A DNA stretch of 64,000 nt from Serratia plymuthica NBRC 102599 (GTDB lineage: Bacteria; Pseudomonadota; Gammaproteobacteria; Enterobacterales; Enterobacteriaceae). Shown here piece by piece: positions 47,730 through 58,585 of this stretch. The first letter of the stretch is position 1, and every line of letters starts with the position of its first letter. The stretch spans positions 113,691 to 177,690 of the forward strand of contig NZ_BCTU01000024.1 of assembly GCF_001590925.1 (NCBI RefSeq), in the 5' to 3' direction. The position numbers and the translations under genes are program-made. The notes beneath the pieces were generated by a model. The model searched no databases. It was given only the letters and a program-made list of their open reading frames with translations, and was not told where the DNA came from.

Positions 47730-48194
47730 TTAAGCGGCCTCTTCCTTTGCAGTGAAACAGGCCTTCAGCCGCGCGTTCAACAGCAGGTAGGCCAGTGCCA
47801 AAGCATCTAGCAGCGCTAAAACCCCATCCAGCGCCGGCAGATTGCCGTCCTGCTGCCACAGGCTGAACAGGGAGCCGCCCAGCGCCGCCAGCACCGAGGC
47901 TCCGAGCACCCAACGCCAGGCTCGCCACAACCTTGGCCACAGATGCCTGCGCGGGGCAATCAAAAATGCCAGTGCAGCCGGTAACCCCAGCAGGATGCCG
48001 TACCAGAATCTTTGGGTATCCGGGTAAAACAGTTGCAGCAGCCCTTCCCCCTGTTGCTGCGAAACGCCGGCCATCACAAACAGGAGCCAGGTGCGGGCCT
48101 GCAAAACCAGTACGCCCCAAAACCACAACGGCAGACGCAGCACGCCGTGATGATCGTAATCGTCGGGGGAAAATCGGTGTGGGTGTGGCTTCAA
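47730..48194 (-). CDS. yfeZ: DUF2919 inner-membrane protein YfeZ
   Basis: 154-aa membrane protein with about four helices (LRLPLWFWGVLVLQARTWL, WYGILLGLPAALAFLI, WVLGASVLAALGG, LLDALALAYLLLN). Matches the DUF2919 family and the position of yfeZ in E. coli. Function unknown. 130 bp separate it from yfeY, which is downstream on the same strand. Confidence 0.82.
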   Translation of the reverse strand: MKPHPHRFSPDDYDHHGVLRLPLWFWGVLVLQARTWLLFVMAGVSQQQGEGLLQLFYPDTQRFWYGILLGLPAALAFLIAPRRHLWPRLWRAWRWVLGASVLAALGGSLFSLWQQDGNLPALDGVLALLDALALAYLLLNARLKACFTAKEEAA

Positions 48195-48365
48195 CGTCGG
48201 TTCCTTGCCTGTTTTATCATTACTTCTTCAAATGGGAGCCGTAATGATTGTTTTCAATCCGCCCGCTTAAGAAGCTCTTAAGATCTTTATGTTTTACTTG
48301 CCTCATCACCCCAGCAGTCCTGATTGGCAGGGCTTTGATTCTCGATTGAGATAAGGAAGCTTCAA

Positions 48366-48797
48366 ATGAAAAAATATACCCTGGCCGCTTTGATTGCCCT
48401 GTGCAGCGCACCGGTTCTGGCACAACAAGGCGGGTTCCTGGACCCTTCCGCGCCGCAGACGCAAACCGCTCCGCAGGGCGGCTTTTCCGGCCCCAGCGCC
48501 GCACTGACTACGGTGGATAAGGTGAAATCGATGAGCGACGACATCTGGGTAATGCTGCAGGGCAACATCGAGCAGCGCGTCGGCGACGATACCTACACCT
48601 TCCGCGACGCCAGCGGCACCTTGACGGTGGAGATCGACAAAAAACGCTGGAACGGCCAGACCATTACCCCGAAAGATAAAGTACAGCTGGAAGGGAAAGT
48701 GGATAAAGACTGGAGCAGCGTGGAAGTCGATGTGAAAAACATCAAAAAGCTGCCGCAACGCTCAGCAACGGGCGGTGAAGGTTCACCGCCTTATTGA
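48366..48797 (+). CDS. YgiW/YdeI-family stress-tolerance OB-fold protein
   Basis: 143-aa periplasmic protein with a Sec signal (MKKYTLAALIALCSAPVLA, cleavage after VLA). The mature domain is a BOF/OB-fold of the YgiW/YdeI type (VDKVKSMSDDIWVMLQGNIE, DKVQLEGKVDKDWSSVEVDV). Relatives are linked to stress tolerance (peroxide, polymyxin). I cannot say which paralog it is. Good start GATAAGGAAGC before ATG. Convergent with ypeA, 1 bp between the stops. Confidence 0.75.
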   Translation: MKKYTLAALIALCSAPVLAQQGGFLDPSAPQTQTAPQGGFSGPSAALTTVDKVKSMSDDIWVMLQGNIEQRVGDDTYTFRDASGTLTVEIDKKRWNGQTITPKDKVQLEGKVDKDWSSVEVDVKNIKKLPQRSATGGEGSPPY

Positions 48798-48798
48798 C

Positions 48799-49224
48799 TC
48801 AATATTCCTGGTCTTCGATCAGCCGCTTACCCAGGCTGGTGATGTTTTGGATCTCGTAACCGAGTTTTTCGTACATCTCGATCACCGTGTCGTTGTCTTC
48901 ACGCACCATCAGTTGGATCTTCGGGCAACCGCGCGCGACCAACTTTTTCTCCAGACGGCTAATCAACGCATTGGCGATGCCGCGCCCGCGATAATCCGGG
49001 TGCACACCCAGGTAATACGCCGAACCACGGTGGCCATCGTAGCCGCCCATCACCGAGCCGACCACTTCTCCGCCCACTTCCGCCACCAGAAACAGATCCG
49101 GATCGTGATTCAGTTTGCGCTCAATATCCATCTCGGGATCGTTCCAAGGCCGCAGCAGATCGCAGCGCTCCCACAGGGTAATGACTTCTTCAAAGTCGTC
49201 TTGTCGAAATACGCGAATTTCCAT
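48799..49224 (-). CDS. ypeA: GNAT acetyltransferase YpeA
   Basis: 141-aa acetyltransferase with the acetyl-CoA motif [21 protein letters not shown]. The sequence matches enterobacterial YpeA closely ([40 protein letters not shown]). Acceptor substrate unknown. Start ATG at 49224. Divergent from amiA with about 200 bp between. Confidence 0.9.
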   Translation of the reverse strand: MEIRVFRQDDFEEVITLWERCDLLRPWNDPEMDIERKLNHDPDLFLVAEVGGEVVGSVMGGYDGHRGSAYYLGVHPDYRGRGIANALISRLEKKLVARGCPKIQLMVREDNDTVIEMYEKLGYEIQNITSLGKRLIEDQEY

Positions 49225-49367
49225 CGATGTTCGCCGCTGTTAATTAAGGTGTTTATCTGATTATCGCGGGATTATTCACTTAAGCAATATCAAACTGCGA
49301 TTTCCCACGCCAATCAGGCAGAAAACGGCAGTAACTGGCGTAATAAATGGACATAGTTAACCGTTCG

Positions 49368-49386
49368 ATTAATGATTATCAATACG
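49368..49386. promoter_or_regulatory. Possible Fur box upstream of amiA-hemF
   Basis: ATTAATGATTATCAATACG matches about 13 of 19 Fur consensus positions, similar to the fes-fepA site. It lies 43 bp upstream of the amiA start. Confidence 0.45.
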
Positions 49387-49429
49387 ATATAACGTCGCAA
49401 AATAGAATTTATCGATGGAGCGTCGCGTT

Positions 49430-50317
49430 ATGAAAAAGCAGGTTAAGCAATTCCTCAATTTTAAACCGCTCTCCACCTCCCCCACGCGACGTCAGTTACT
49501 GCTCTCCGGCCTGGCGCTGGCACTGGTCGGCTGCAAAAGCCAACCGGCCAAAGCGGAGTCCGGCGGCATGCTGCGCAACCAGCACGCCAAACCTGCGGCA
49601 AAACCGACCGGCAGCAAACGGCTGGTGATGATCGATCCCGGCCACGGCGGCATCGATTCCGGCGCGGTCGGCAGCGAAGGTTCGCAAGAGAAACACGTGG
49701 TGCTGGAGATCGCCAACCACGTGCGGCGCATGCTGCATGAACACGATCACGTCGAAGCCCGTCTGACGCGGGAGGAAGACGAGTTTATCCCGCTGTTCCA
49801 GCGGGTCGAAATCGCCCACCAGCATCAGGCCGACCTGTTTATTTCGATTCACGCCGACGGTTTTACCAGCCCCGAAGCCTCCGGCGCTTCGGTGTTCGCC
49901 CTGTCCAACCGCGGCGCCAGCAGCGCCATGGCGCGCTATCTCTCCAACCGCGAGAACGCCGCCGATGACGTGGCCGGCGGCAAATATAAAAATCAGGATA
50001 ACTATCTGCAGCAGGTGCTGTTCGATCTGGTACAGACCGATACCATCAACAACAGCCTGACGCTCGGCCGCCACGTGCTCGGCCAGATCCGCCCGGTGCA
50101 TCACCTGCACAGCGACAGCACCGAGCAGGCGGCGTTTGCGGTACTCAAATCCCCGTCCATTCCTTCGGTGTTGGTAGAAACCTCTTTCATCACCAACCCG
50201 GCAGAAGAACGCCTGCTCGGCACCACCGCATTTCGCGAGAAAATCGCCCGCGCCATCGCCGACGGCGTGATCAGTTTCTTCAGCTACTACGACGCGCACC
50301 AACGAAAAACCGGCTGA
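49430..50317 (+). CDS. amiA: N-acetylmuramoyl-L-alanine amidase AmiA (Tat signal, possible lipoprotein)
   Basis: Periplasmic zinc amidase that splits peptidoglycan at the septum. Start ATG at 49430 (MKKQVKQFLN; GGAG upstream), 295 aa. A twin-arginine signal PTRRQLLLSGLALALVGC is present at residues 19-35; unlike E. coli AmiA, it ends in LVGC, a lipobox. Amidase_3 domain follows with DPGHGGIDSGA, RVEIAHQHQADLFISIHADG and the Glu in VLVETSFITNP. Known enzymes need EnvC activation. Probably forms an operon with hemF 62 bp downstream, as in E. coli. Confidence 0.92.
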   Translation: MKKQVKQFLNFKPLSTSPTRRQLLLSGLALALVGCKSQPAKAESGGMLRNQHAKPAAKPTGSKRLVMIDPGHGGIDSGAVGSEGSQEKHVVLEIANHVRRMLHEHDHVEARLTREEDEFIPLFQRVEIAHQHQADLFISIHADGFTSPEASGASVFALSNRGASSAMARYLSNRENAADDVAGGKYKNQDNYLQQVLFDLVQTDTINNSLTLGRHVLGQIRPVHHLHSDSTEQAAFAVLKSPSIPSVLVETSFITNPAEERLLGTTAFREKIARAIADGVISFFSYYDAHQRKTG

Positions 50318-50370
50318 TAAGCAGCAGCGAATACGGGTATACTTTGCGCCTTGTTTCGTCAGACGCGTAA

Positions 50371-51299
<929 letters not shown>

Positions 51300-51300
<1 letters not shown>

Positions 51301-51755
51301 TGCAGATTTGGGTCGATGCGGACGCCTGTCCGAACGTGATCAAAGAAGTGCTGTTCCGCGCCGCCGAGCGCACCGCCATGTCGGTGACGCTGGTGGCCAA
51401 CCAACCGCTGAGAACGCCGCCGTCAAAACACATCCACACCCTGCAGGTGGCGGCCGGTTTTGACGTGGCGGATAACGAAATCGTCCGCCGCTGCGAAAAA
51501 GGCGATCTGGTGATCACCGCCGATATTCCGCTGGCGGCCGAAGTGATAGAAAAAGGCGCAGTGGCCCTCAACCCGCGCGGCGAACGCTACACGCCGGACA
51601 CCATCCGCGAACGCCTGAACATGCGCGATTTTATGGATACCCTGCGCTCCAGCGGGATCCAGACCGGTGGCCCGAATACCCTGAACCAGCGCGACCGCCA
51701 GCAGTTCGCCAACGAGTTGGACAAGTGGCTGCAGCAGGCGAAACGGGCGCAGTAA
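51300..51755 (+). CDS. yaiI: UPF0178/DUF188 protein YaiI
   Basis: 151-aa protein of the YaiI/YqxD family with an NYN-like metal-binding fold: [38 protein letters not shown] and [17 protein letters not shown] are typical. Function not established. Translationally coupled to hemF. Confidence 0.88.
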
Positions 51756-51782
51756 CAGCGCAGCTTTCCGCTGGCGGCGCCG

Positions 51783-52622
51783 TCATTTTACCGGCGGCGT
51801 GACCCACAGGTAATCCGCCATCTGGCCATCAACCTGCGCACCCTGCTCCGCCAGCATCAACACCGTCGGCTGCGCGCCCGGTTGCAGATCCTGCACATGC
51901 AGCGGTACGCCCACCCATTTTGAGGCGTGATAACCACCGGCAATCAACAGCGCCGGCGTTGGGGCAGCCAGCAGGCGCTCGGCCATGCGCCGATCGCGCT
52001 GTTGTTGGATTGCCAGCATCGCGTGCAGCTGTTGGGGTTCGATTTTTCCGCCGTGCGAAATGCGAATGGTATCTTCCAACGCCTTCTGCACTGCCGGGCG
52101 TACCGACAATTGCCCCTTCGGAAACACAGGCTGCCGGTAAAACGCCATGATCTCCTCGCGATCCAGATTGGCTGACCAAAGCGGATACGGCGCCCGCATC
52201 GCCGCCATCACCACCTCGCCGTACAGCGACCATTTCCAGCCTTTCTGCCAGTCAATCCACTGCGCCACGCGCTCATCACGCAGGGCAGAATCCTCCCACA
52301 GTGCCTGCTTGACCTTATCCACGTTAGCCTGCTGACTCGGGGTAATCATCTCCATCAGAACGCTGCCCTGCGGCCGCCGCTGCGGCAGATTTTGCACCAG
52401 CCACAGTTCGATTTGATGATGATAGGGATTGTCGTGTTTTTCCCCGACCATCACCCTTGGCTCGGCAGCCAGACGGGCAAGAAGCTGTTCAGGCAACAGG
52501 GTTTCGCCGCTGCGTAAATCGGTAATTTTCCCCAGGCCGTCAAGGGTGTTTTTCGGTACGGAAACCGGGGCCTGGCTACAGGCACCGAGCACCAAGGCGG
52601 CCAGTAAAACAAGTAATCTCAT
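51783..52622 (-). CDS. chaN: ChaN-family heme/iron-related lipoprotein
   Basis: 279-aa lipoprotein: signal MRLLVLLAALVLGAC, Cys15; start ATG at 52622 (the frame is open to 52637). The body is a ChaN-type domain (PRVMVGEKHDNPYHHQIELW, VLMEMITPSQQ, LLIAGGYHASKWVGVPLHV). In Campylobacter jejuni ChaN binds heme and is iron-regulated; function in enterobacteria is not well established. A strong Fur-box palindrome lies 36 bp upstream, which supports an iron role here. Divergent from mmuP. Confidence 0.82.
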   Translation of the reverse strand: MRLLVLLAALVLGACSQAPVSVPKNTLDGLGKITDLRSGETLLPEQLLARLAAEPRVMVGEKHDNPYHHQIELWLVQNLPQRRPQGSVLMEMITPSQQANVDKVKQALWEDSALRDERVAQWIDWQKGWKWSLYGEVVMAAMRAPYPLWSANLDREEIMAFYRQPVFPKGQLSVRPAVQKALEDTIRISHGGKIEPQQLHAMLAIQQQRDRRMAERLLAAPTPALLIAGGYHASKWVGVPLHVQDLQPGAQPTVLMLAEQGAQVDGQMADYLWVTPPVK

Positions 52623-52657
52623 GACATTACCCTGCAATAAAAAGTGGCGACATTATA

Positions 52658-52676
52658 GATAATAATTATCATTTGC
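52658..52676. promoter_or_regulatory. Fur box upstream of chaN
   Basis: GATAATAATTATCATTTGC matches about 15 of 19 Fur consensus positions, the best Fur-like site in the window. Confidence 0.82.
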
Positions 52677-52783
52677 ATATAACCACACACCCCGCCTGAG
52701 ACATCGATAACTATTTTTTACTTTATGACTTCTGGTCTTACATTGATTTCATGAAATATTACGGGTATAACCAATAGCCATTT

Positions 52784-52807
52784 AGCTGCTTAGACGTCTA
52801 TACGGAT
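52784..52807 (+). promoter_or_regulatory. MetJ operator (met boxes) of mmuPM
   Basis: Three tandem 8-mers AGCTGCTT-AGACGTCT-ATACGGAT; the middle one is the exact met-box consensus AGACGTCT, the flanks are partial. It sits 8 bp upstream of the mmuP ATG, where MetJ with S-adenosylmethionine would block transcription or translation start. Confidence 0.85.
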
Positions 52808-52815
52808 GAAATATC

Positions 52816-54225
52816 ATGCACTCACCTGAACCCGCCGAAGGGCACTTCAAACGCACCATGAAAGCCCGGCATCTGGTGATGCTGTCGCTGGGTGGCGTGA
52901 TCGGTACCGGGCTGTTCTTCAACACCGGCTATATCATTTCCACTACCGGCGCACTGGGCACCCTGCTGGCCTATCTGATCGGCGCATTGGTGGTTTATCT
53001 GGTGATGCTGTGCCTGGGTGAACTGGCCGTCGCGATGCCGGAAACCGGCGCTTTCCACGTCTATGCTTCACGTTATCTTGGCCCGGCTACCGGCTATACC
53101 GTTGCCTGGCTGTATTGGCTGACCTGGACGGTGGCGCTGGGCTCCAGCCTGACCGCCGCCGGTTTTTGCATGCAGTACTGGTTCCCGCAGTCGCCGGTGT
53201 GGCTGTGGTGTTTGATCTTCTGCGCAGCGATTTTCCTGCTCAACGTGATCACTACCCGCTTCTTTGCCGAAAGCGAATTCTGGTTCTCGCTGATCAAGGT
53301 CGTCACCATTCTGGCTTTTATCATTCTGGGCGGTGCTGCGATGTTCGGCCTGTTGCCGATGAAAGACGGCACGCCTGCGCCCTTCCTGCATAATCTGACC
53401 GCCTCCGGCTGGCTGCCGAACGGAACGCTGCCGATCCTGATGACCATGGTGGCGGTGAACTTCGCTTTCTCCGGCACCGAACTTATCGGCATTGCCGCCG
53501 GCGAAACCGAAAACCCGGAAAAAGTGGTGCCCTGGGCGATACGCACCACGGTGATCCGCCTGATGCTGTTCTTTATCGGCACGGTATTTATTCTGGCGGC
53601 GCTGATCCCGATGGATCAGGCCGGGATTGTGAAAAGCCCGTTCGTGCTGGTGTTTGAACGCATTGGCATACCTTATGCCGCCGATATCTTTAACTTCGTG
53701 ATCCTGACCGCCATCTTGTCGGCCGCCAATTCGGGTCTGTACGCCTCGGGGCGCATGTTGTGGTCGCTGGCCAATCAGCGCACCCTGCCGGCCTATTTTT
53801 CACGCGTGAATAAACGCGGCATCCCGGTCAATGCCTTGACCTTCAGCATGCTCGGCGGCGTTCTGGCGCTGCTGACCAGCGTTATCGCGCCGGACACGGT
53901 GTTTGTCGCCCTGTCGGCCATTTCCGGCTTTGCGGTGGTGGCGGTCTGGCTGAGCATCTGCGCGGCGCATTACGCCTTCCGCCGCCATTATCTGCGCAGC
54001 GGTCAGCCGATCGAGGGCCTGAAATACCGTGCGCCGGGTTACCCCTTGACGCCGATCCTCGGTTTCGCCCTGTGCCTGCTGGCCTGCGTAGGGCTGGCTT
54101 TCGATCCGGCGCAGCGCATCGCGCTTTATTGCGGGCTGCCGTTTGTCGCACTGTGCTACGTCGCCTATTATCTGACCCGCCGCGCCGGGCAGAAATCTTC
54201 GTTGGGAGAGAATCATGTCCGTTAA
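52816..54225 (+). CDS. mmuP: S-methylmethionine permease MmuP
   Basis: Inner-membrane amino-acid permease of the APC family, 469 aa with about 12 helices, importing S-methylmethionine. Matches E. coli Mmu[21 protein letters not shown] near the N-terminus and [20 protein letters not shown] in the middle. Followed by mmuM with an 11-bp overlap, so the two genes form an operon. The upstream met boxes indicate MetJ control. Confidence 0.92.
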   Translation: MHSPEPAEGHFKRTMKARHLVMLSLGGVIGTGLFFNTGYIISTTGALGTLLAYLIGALVVYLVMLCLGELAVAMPETGAFHVYASRYLGPATGYTVAWLYWLTWTVALGSSLTAAGFCMQYWFPQSPVWLWCLIFCAAIFLLNVITTRFFAESEFWFSLIKVVTILAFIILGGAAMFGLLPMKDGTPAPFLHNLTASGWLPNGTLPILMTMVAVNFAFSGTELIGIAAGETENPEKVVPWAIRTTVIRLMLFFIGTVFILAALIPMDQAGIVKSPFVLVFERIGIPYAADIFNFVILTAILSAANSGLYASGRMLWSLANQRTLPAYFSRVNKRGIPVNALTFSMLGGVLALLTSVIAPDTVFVALSAISGFAVVAVWLSICAAHYAFRRHYLRSGQPIEGLKYRAPGYPLTPILGFALCLLACVGLAFDPAQRIALYCGLPFVALCYVAYYLTRRAGQKSSLGENHVR

Positions 54226-55153
54226 CAATACCGTCGCCGCCTTATTGGCCGCTAACCGCACGCTGATTTTAGACGGTGCGCTGGCTACCGAACTGGAGGC
54301 GCGCGGCTGCGACCTCAGCGATCCACTGTGGTCGGCAAAAGTGCTGATTGAAAATCCTGAGCTGATTTATCAGGTTCACCTCGACTATTTCAACGCCGGG
54401 GCGCAATGCGCCATCACCGCCAGTTACCAGGCCACGCCGCTGGGTTTCCTGCGCCGCGGCCTGAACCAACAGCAATCGCTGGCGCTGATCGCCAAAAGCG
54501 TGCAACTGGCGCAACAGGCGCGCAGCGACTATCTGGCGCAGCATCCGCAGGCCGCACCTTTGTTGATCGCAGGCTCTGTGGGGCCGTATGGCGCCTACCT
54601 CGCCGACGGTTCCGAATACCGCGGCGATTACTCGTTGCCGCAAGAAGAGATGATCGCTTTCCATCGCCCACGCATTGCCGCGCTGGCCGAGGCCGGGGTC
54701 GATCTGCTGGCCTGCGAGACGCTGCCGTCGTTCAGCGAGCTGCAAGCGTTGCTGGCATTGTTGCAGGAGTTCCCGACGCTCGGCGCCTGGTTCGCCTTTA
54801 CCCTGCGCGATAGCCAACATCTCAGCGACGGCACGCCGCTGACGCAGGTGCTGGCAGCACTGCACGGCAATCCGCAGGTATTGGCGATTGGCATCAACTG
54901 CATTGCGCTGGAAAACGTCACCCCGGCGTTGCGACAGTTGGCCACACTGACCGACAAACCGCTGCTGGTCTATCCGAACTCCGGCGAGCATTACGACGCG
55001 GTCACCAAAACCTGGCATGCCTGCGGGGGCGAGAATGGCAGCCTTATCGATCAGATTGGGGAATGGCAACACATCGGCGCCCGGTTGATTGGCGGCTGCT
55101 GCCGCACTACGCCGCAGGATATCCGCCAGATCGCCGCACGCTGCAAGGCATAA
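54215..55153 (+). CDS. mmuM: Homocysteine S-methyltransferase MmuM
   Basis: Zinc enzyme that methylates homocysteine with S-methylmethionine, giving two methionines. 312 aa. Zinc ligands are Cys229 ([12 protein letters not shown]) and Cys295-Cys296 ([10 protein letters not shown]). Substrate segment [17 protein letters not shown] at the start. In operon with mmuP; a bidirectional terminator follows. Confidence 0.94.
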   Translation: MSVNNTVAALLAANRTLILDGALATELEARGCDLSDPLWSAKVLIENPELIYQVHLDYFNAGAQCAITASYQATPLGFLRRGLNQQQSLALIAKSVQLAQQARSDYLAQHPQAAPLLIAGSVGPYGAYLADGSEYRGDYSLPQEEMIAFHRPRIAALAEAGVDLLACETLPSFSELQALLALLQEFPTLGAWFAFTLRDSQHLSDGTPLTQVLAALHGNPQVLAIGINCIALENVTPALRQLATLTDKPLLVYPNSGEHYDAVTKTWHACGGENGSLIDQIGEWQHIGARLIGGCCRTTPQDIRQIAARCKA

Positions 55154-55187
55154 AAAAAGCCCCCTGCGCCAGAACGCAGGGGGCTTG
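55153..55187. terminator. Bidirectional terminator between mmuM and maeB
   Basis: AAGCCCCCTGCG-ccagaa-CGCAGGGGGCTT, 12-bp stem, flanked by an A-run on the left that gives T's on the minus strand; serves the convergent mmuM and maeB. Confidence 0.85.
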
Positions 55188-55201
55188 TCGTCACTCAAGG
55201 C

Positions 55202-57481
55202 TTATAGCGGTTCGGTCTGCGCTTCCACCACCGCCAACGCCACCATGTTGACGATGCGGCGCACCGAGGCGATTGGCGTCAGAATGTGTACCGGTTTCGA
55301 TACCCCCATCAGCACCGGCCCCACGGTCACCCCTTCCGAAGAGGATACGCGCAGCAGGTTGTAACTGATGCGCGCCGCTTCCATATTCGGCATGATCAAC
55401 ACGTTGGCCGCGCCTTTCAGCGGGCTGTCCGGCATCAGATCGTGGCGAATACTTTCAACCAGCGCGGCGTCGCCGTGCATCTCGCCGTCAATCTCCAGTT
55501 CCGGCGCCATCTGGTTCACCAGCTCCAGCGTTTTGCGCATTTTGCGCGCCGCCGGGCAGTCGGAGGAACCGAAGCTGGAGTGGGACAGCAACGCGACTTT
55601 CGGCTCAATGCCGAAGCGGCGCACGGTTTCCGCCGCCATCAGGGTGATTTCCGCCAGCTGTTCCGGCGTCGGATCGTCGTTGACATAGGTGTCGGCAATA
55701 AAGGTATTGCCACTTGGCAGCAACAACGCATTCATCGCCCCGGCGACGTGCGCACCTTCGCGGAAGCCGAACACGTTTTTCACGACTTCGTAGTGCTCAT
55801 GGTAGCTGCCGATGGTACCGCAGATCATCGCGTCCGCCTCGCCGCGATGCAGCATGATGGCGGCAATCAGCGTCGGGTTGCCAATTACCGCACGGCGCGC
55901 CTGCTCTTGCGAAACGCCGCGACGCTTCATGATCTGGTAATACTCGCCCCAGTATTCGTTGAAACGCGGGTCGGACTCGTTGTTCACCACTTCAAAATCT
56001 TTGCCCGGCGTCAGTTGCAGGCCGAGTTTTTGCAACCGCATTTCAATCACGCTTGGGCGGCCGACCAGGATCGGATAGGCCAGGCCCTGTGACACCAGCT
56101 CTTGAGTCGCATGCAGCACCCTTTCCTCTTCGCCTTCCGCCAGCACCACACGCTTCATTTCCTTCTTCGCCAGGGCAAAGATCGGCTTCATGAACAGGTT
56201 GGTTTTGTAGACGAACTCGGACAGTTTCTCGACGTAGGCGTCGAAGTCTTCGATCGGACGCGTCGCCACGCCGGACTCCATCGCTGCTCTGGCCACCGCC
56301 GGGGCAATTTTAACGATCAGGCGCGGGTCGAAAGGTTTTGGAATGATGTATTCAGGGCCAAACGACAGGTCCTGATCGCCATAGGCGGAAGCCACCACGT
56401 CGTTCTGTTCCGCCAACGCCAGATCGGCAATCGCATGCACGCAGGCCAGCTTCATCTCTTCGTTAATGGTGGTGGCGCCCACATCCAGCGCCCCGCGGAA
56501 GATGAACGGGAAGCACAGCACGTTGTTCACCTGGTTCGGGTAGTCGGAACGGCCGGTACAGATAATGGCGTCCGGACGCACGGCCTTCGCCAGCGGCGGC
56601 AGAATTTCCGGTTCCGGGTTAGCCAACGCCATGATCAACGGATCCCTGGCCATGGTTTTCACCATGTCCTGGGTCAGCACGCCCGGGCCGGAACAGCCGA
56701 GGAAAATATCGGCATTGGGGATCGCATCCCCCAGCGTGCGCTGGCCGTTATCTTCGATGGCATAGGCCGCCTTGGTTTGCTCCATGTTGGCGTCGCGGCC
56801 CTTGTAGATCACCCCTTTGGAATCGCAAACGGTGATGTTTTGCTGACGTAGCCCCAGTGCCACCAACAAGTTCAGACAGGCTATCGACGCCGCACCGGCG
56901 CCGGACACCACCAGGCGCACGTCGGAGATATTCTTTTTCACTACCCGCAGGCCATTCAGCACTGCGGCGGTGGTAATAATGGCGGTGCCGTGCTGATCGT
57001 CATGGAACACCGGGATCTTCATGCGCTCGCGCAGTTTTTGCTCGATGTAGAAACACTCCGGCGCCTTGATGTCTTCCAGGTTGATGCCGCCAAAGGTCGG
57101 CTCGAGGGAAGCGATGATGTCGATCAGCTTGTCCGGGTTAAGTTCATCCACTTCGATATCGAACACGTCGATACCGGAAAACTTCTTGAACAAAACGCCT
57201 TTACCTTCCATTACCGGCTTACCGGCCAATGCGCCGATATTGCCCAGCCCCAGTACCGCCGTGCCGTTGGAAATCACCGCGACCAGGTTACCACGGGCGG
57301 TGTATTTGTAGGCCGCCAGAGGATCGGCGGCAATTTCCAGACAAGGGGCAGCAACGCCCGGTGAATAGGCCAGCGCCAGATCGCGTTGCGTTGCCAGGGG
57401 TTTGGTTGGAGAGACCTGGATCTTCCCTGGGACCGGAAACTGATGGAAATCAAGGGCACTCTGTTTGAGCTGTTCGTCCAT
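55202..57481 (-). CDS. maeB: NADP-dependent malic enzyme MaeB
   Basis: Oxidative decarboxylation of malate to pyruvate with NADPH. 759 aa: N-terminal malic enzyme half (about 1-430; [35 protein letters not shown] for the dinucleotide fold) fused to a C-terminal phosphotransacetylase-like domain (HASFG-type segment [20 protein letters not shown]) that is regulatory in E. coli. The 168-bp gap to the chi lysis genes upstream contains its promoter. In E. coli talA follows; here the chitin locus intervenes. Confidence 0.95.
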   Translation of the reverse strand: MDEQLKQSALDFHQFPVPGKIQVSPTKPLATQRDLALAYSPGVAAPCLEIAADPLAAYKYTARGNLVAVISNGTAVLGLGNIGALAGKPVMEGKGVLFKKFSGIDVFDIEVDELNPDKLIDIIASLEPTFGGINLEDIKAPECFYIEQKLRERMKIPVFHDDQHGTAIITTAAVLNGLRVVKKNISDVRLVVSGAGAASIACLNLLVALGLRQQNITVCDSKGVIYKGRDANMEQTKAAYAIEDNGQRTLGDAIPNADIFLGCSGPGVLTQDMVKTMARDPLIMALANPEPEILPPLAKAVRPDAIICTGRSDYPNQVNNVLCFPFIFRGALDVGATTINEEMKLACVHAIADLALAEQNDVVASAYGDQDLSFGPEYIIPKPFDPRLIVKIAPAVARAAMESGVATRPIEDFDAYVEKLSEFVYKTNLFMKPIFALAKKEMKRVVLAEGEEERVLHATQELVSQGLAYPILVGRPSVIEMRLQKLGLQLTPGKDFEVVNNESDPRFNEYWGEYYQIMKRRGVSQEQARRAVIGNPTLIAAIMLHRGEADAMICGTIGSYHEHYEVVKNVFGFREGAHVAGAMNALLLPSGNTFIADTYVNDDPTPEQLAEITLMAAETVRRFGIEPKVALLSHSSFGSSDCPAARKMRKTLELVNQMAPELEIDGEMHGDAALVESIRHDLMPDSPLKGAANVLIMPNMEAARISYNLLRVSSSEGVTVGPVLMGVSKPVHILTPIASVRRIVNMVALAVVEAQTEPL

Positions 57482-57649
57482 TATGGGTTCCTTTGCTTTT
57501 TGCTTTTATGTTGAGGTAAGGCTTTTAGGCTAGACCAGTATAGTGAGAGAAACGTCACAAACTTTGAAGCGGGCCATAACCTTGATCGAAATAGTTTTAT
57601 AAAAGCAAAAAAACAGGCCCCCCCTGGACGGGAAATAACAAAACCGCCG

Positions 57650-57916
57650 TCAAGGCAACGGCAGTTTTGCTCGCCAGGCGTTGAGCGTCGCCACCCGACC
57701 CGCACAAATTTGCAACGCGGTCTGCAATGCCAGCGTATAGCTGACGGCATCGCCCCAGGTGTCGCCCTGCAACAGAGGCTGCTCGCAGGGCGTAAAGACG
57801 GATTCAGGGGGCTGCAGCACCACGGGCGTCGGTACCGTCGGCGGTTGGGCGCAGGAGCTCAAGCACAGCGCCAGGCATAGGCTGCCCAGCGCAGGCATCA
57901 TTTTTAATCGCTTCAC
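57650..57916 (-). CDS. Outer-membrane spanin lipoprotein (Rz1-like, ChiZ/ChiY type)
   Basis: 88-aa lipoprotein in the chi secretion cassette; start is the GTG at 57916 with GAGGAAATACC upstream, and about 113 bp of it lie inside the i-spanin gene in another frame, as in phage Rz/Rz1 pairs. Signal MKRLKMMPALGSLCLALCLSSC with lipidated Cys22, then a proline-rich stretch (AQPPTVPTPVVLQPPESV) typical of o-spanins. The predicted role is to join the outer membrane to the inner spanin and fuse the membranes, letting ChiB out. In S. marcescens chiY and chiZ are the spanin genes; which symbol belongs to this subunit is not certain to me. Confidence 0.78.
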   Translation of the reverse strand: MKRLKMMPALGSLCLALCLSSCAQPPTVPTPVVLQPPESVFTPCEQPLLQGDTWGDAVSYTLALQTALQICAGRVATLNAWRAKLPLP

Positions 57917-58187
57917 GGTATTTCCTCTGGTAAACGTCGCTTTGCCGGCGCAACTGCTGTTCCTGTTGCTGCTGAGCGGCCATCAGCGCACGATTCTGCG
58001 CATCCTGGGTTTGCAGCGTGGCAATAAGCCCGGCCTGCTGCGCCAAGGTCTTTTGCTGTTCGGCCGCCTGCTGCCGCGCCAGCGCCAGCCGGTGCGACAG
58101 CAGCGAGCTGTAACCGCCGAGGCAAATCGCCACCGCCAACAGCAGCAGCAACCCACCCTGTATCAGCTTATTCAGCCAACCGCTCAT
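57804..58187 (-). CDS. Inner-membrane spanin (Rz-like, ChiY/ChiZ type)
   Basis: 127-aa i-spanin: one N-terminal membrane helix (GGLLLLLAVAICLGGYSSLL) followed by a long periplasmic coiled coil rich in Gln and Ala (ARQQAAEQQKTLAQQAGLIA, LMAAQQQQEQQLRRQSDVYQ). Start ATG at 58187 (MSGWLNKLIQ) overlaps the endopeptidase stop (ATGA). It overlaps the o-spanin gene at its 3' end. Works with the o-spanin as the last step of phage-like lysis, here thought to be used for protein release. Confidence 0.82.
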   Translation of the reverse strand: MSGWLNKLIQGGLLLLLAVAICLGGYSSLLSHRLALARQQAAEQQKTLAQQAGLIATLQTQDAQNRALMAAQQQQEQQLRRQSDVYQRKYREAIKNDACAGQPMPGAVLELLRPTADGTDARGAAAP

Positions 58188-58585
58188 GCCGGGTAATCCT
58201 TGAAAGAGAGCTGGAAATGCGGCCCGTCCTTCAGCGTGCGCCACTCGCCGCCCCACTCGACGCTGACTGCGCATTCACGCGCCGCGCGGCGCACCGCCAC
58301 GGCAATTTGCGCGTAGTAATCCCACTCCCAGGACACCACGCCCGCCGGCATCGCCACCACGTCCACCGCGTGACCGGTCAGATGCCGGCTCCTCAGCGTC
58401 TGGCTTTTGCCGGTGCGCAGCATGTCACGCTGCCGCGCCATGCTGCGCACCCCTTCGCTGATGGAAAAAGGCACCAGCGAATAATTCAACGCCAACCGCA
58501 TCACCCGCACCAGATCCGGATGCACGCCAATTAAGTTGTCCTCACTGCGTGCGGTAAAGCGCATTTCCTCAATTTCATTTAACAT
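58184..58585 (-). CDS. chiX: L-Ala-D-Glu endopeptidase ChiX
   Basis: 133-aa peptidoglycan endopeptidase of the M15 family, shown in S. marcescens to cut L-Ala-D-Glu bonds and to be needed for secretion of chitinases. Zinc site: His68 and Asp75 in SRHLTGHAVDVV and His123 in GPHFQL. No signal peptide, so it needs the holin to reach the wall. Start ATG at 58585 overlaps the holin gene by 11 bp. Confidence 0.9.
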   Translation of the reverse strand: MLNEIEEMRFTARSEDNLIGVHPDLVRVMRLALNYSLVPFSISEGVRSMARQRDMLRTGKSQTLRSRHLTGHAVDVVAMPAGVVSWEWDYYAQIAVAVRRAARECAVSVEWGGEWRTLKDGPHFQLSFKDYPA

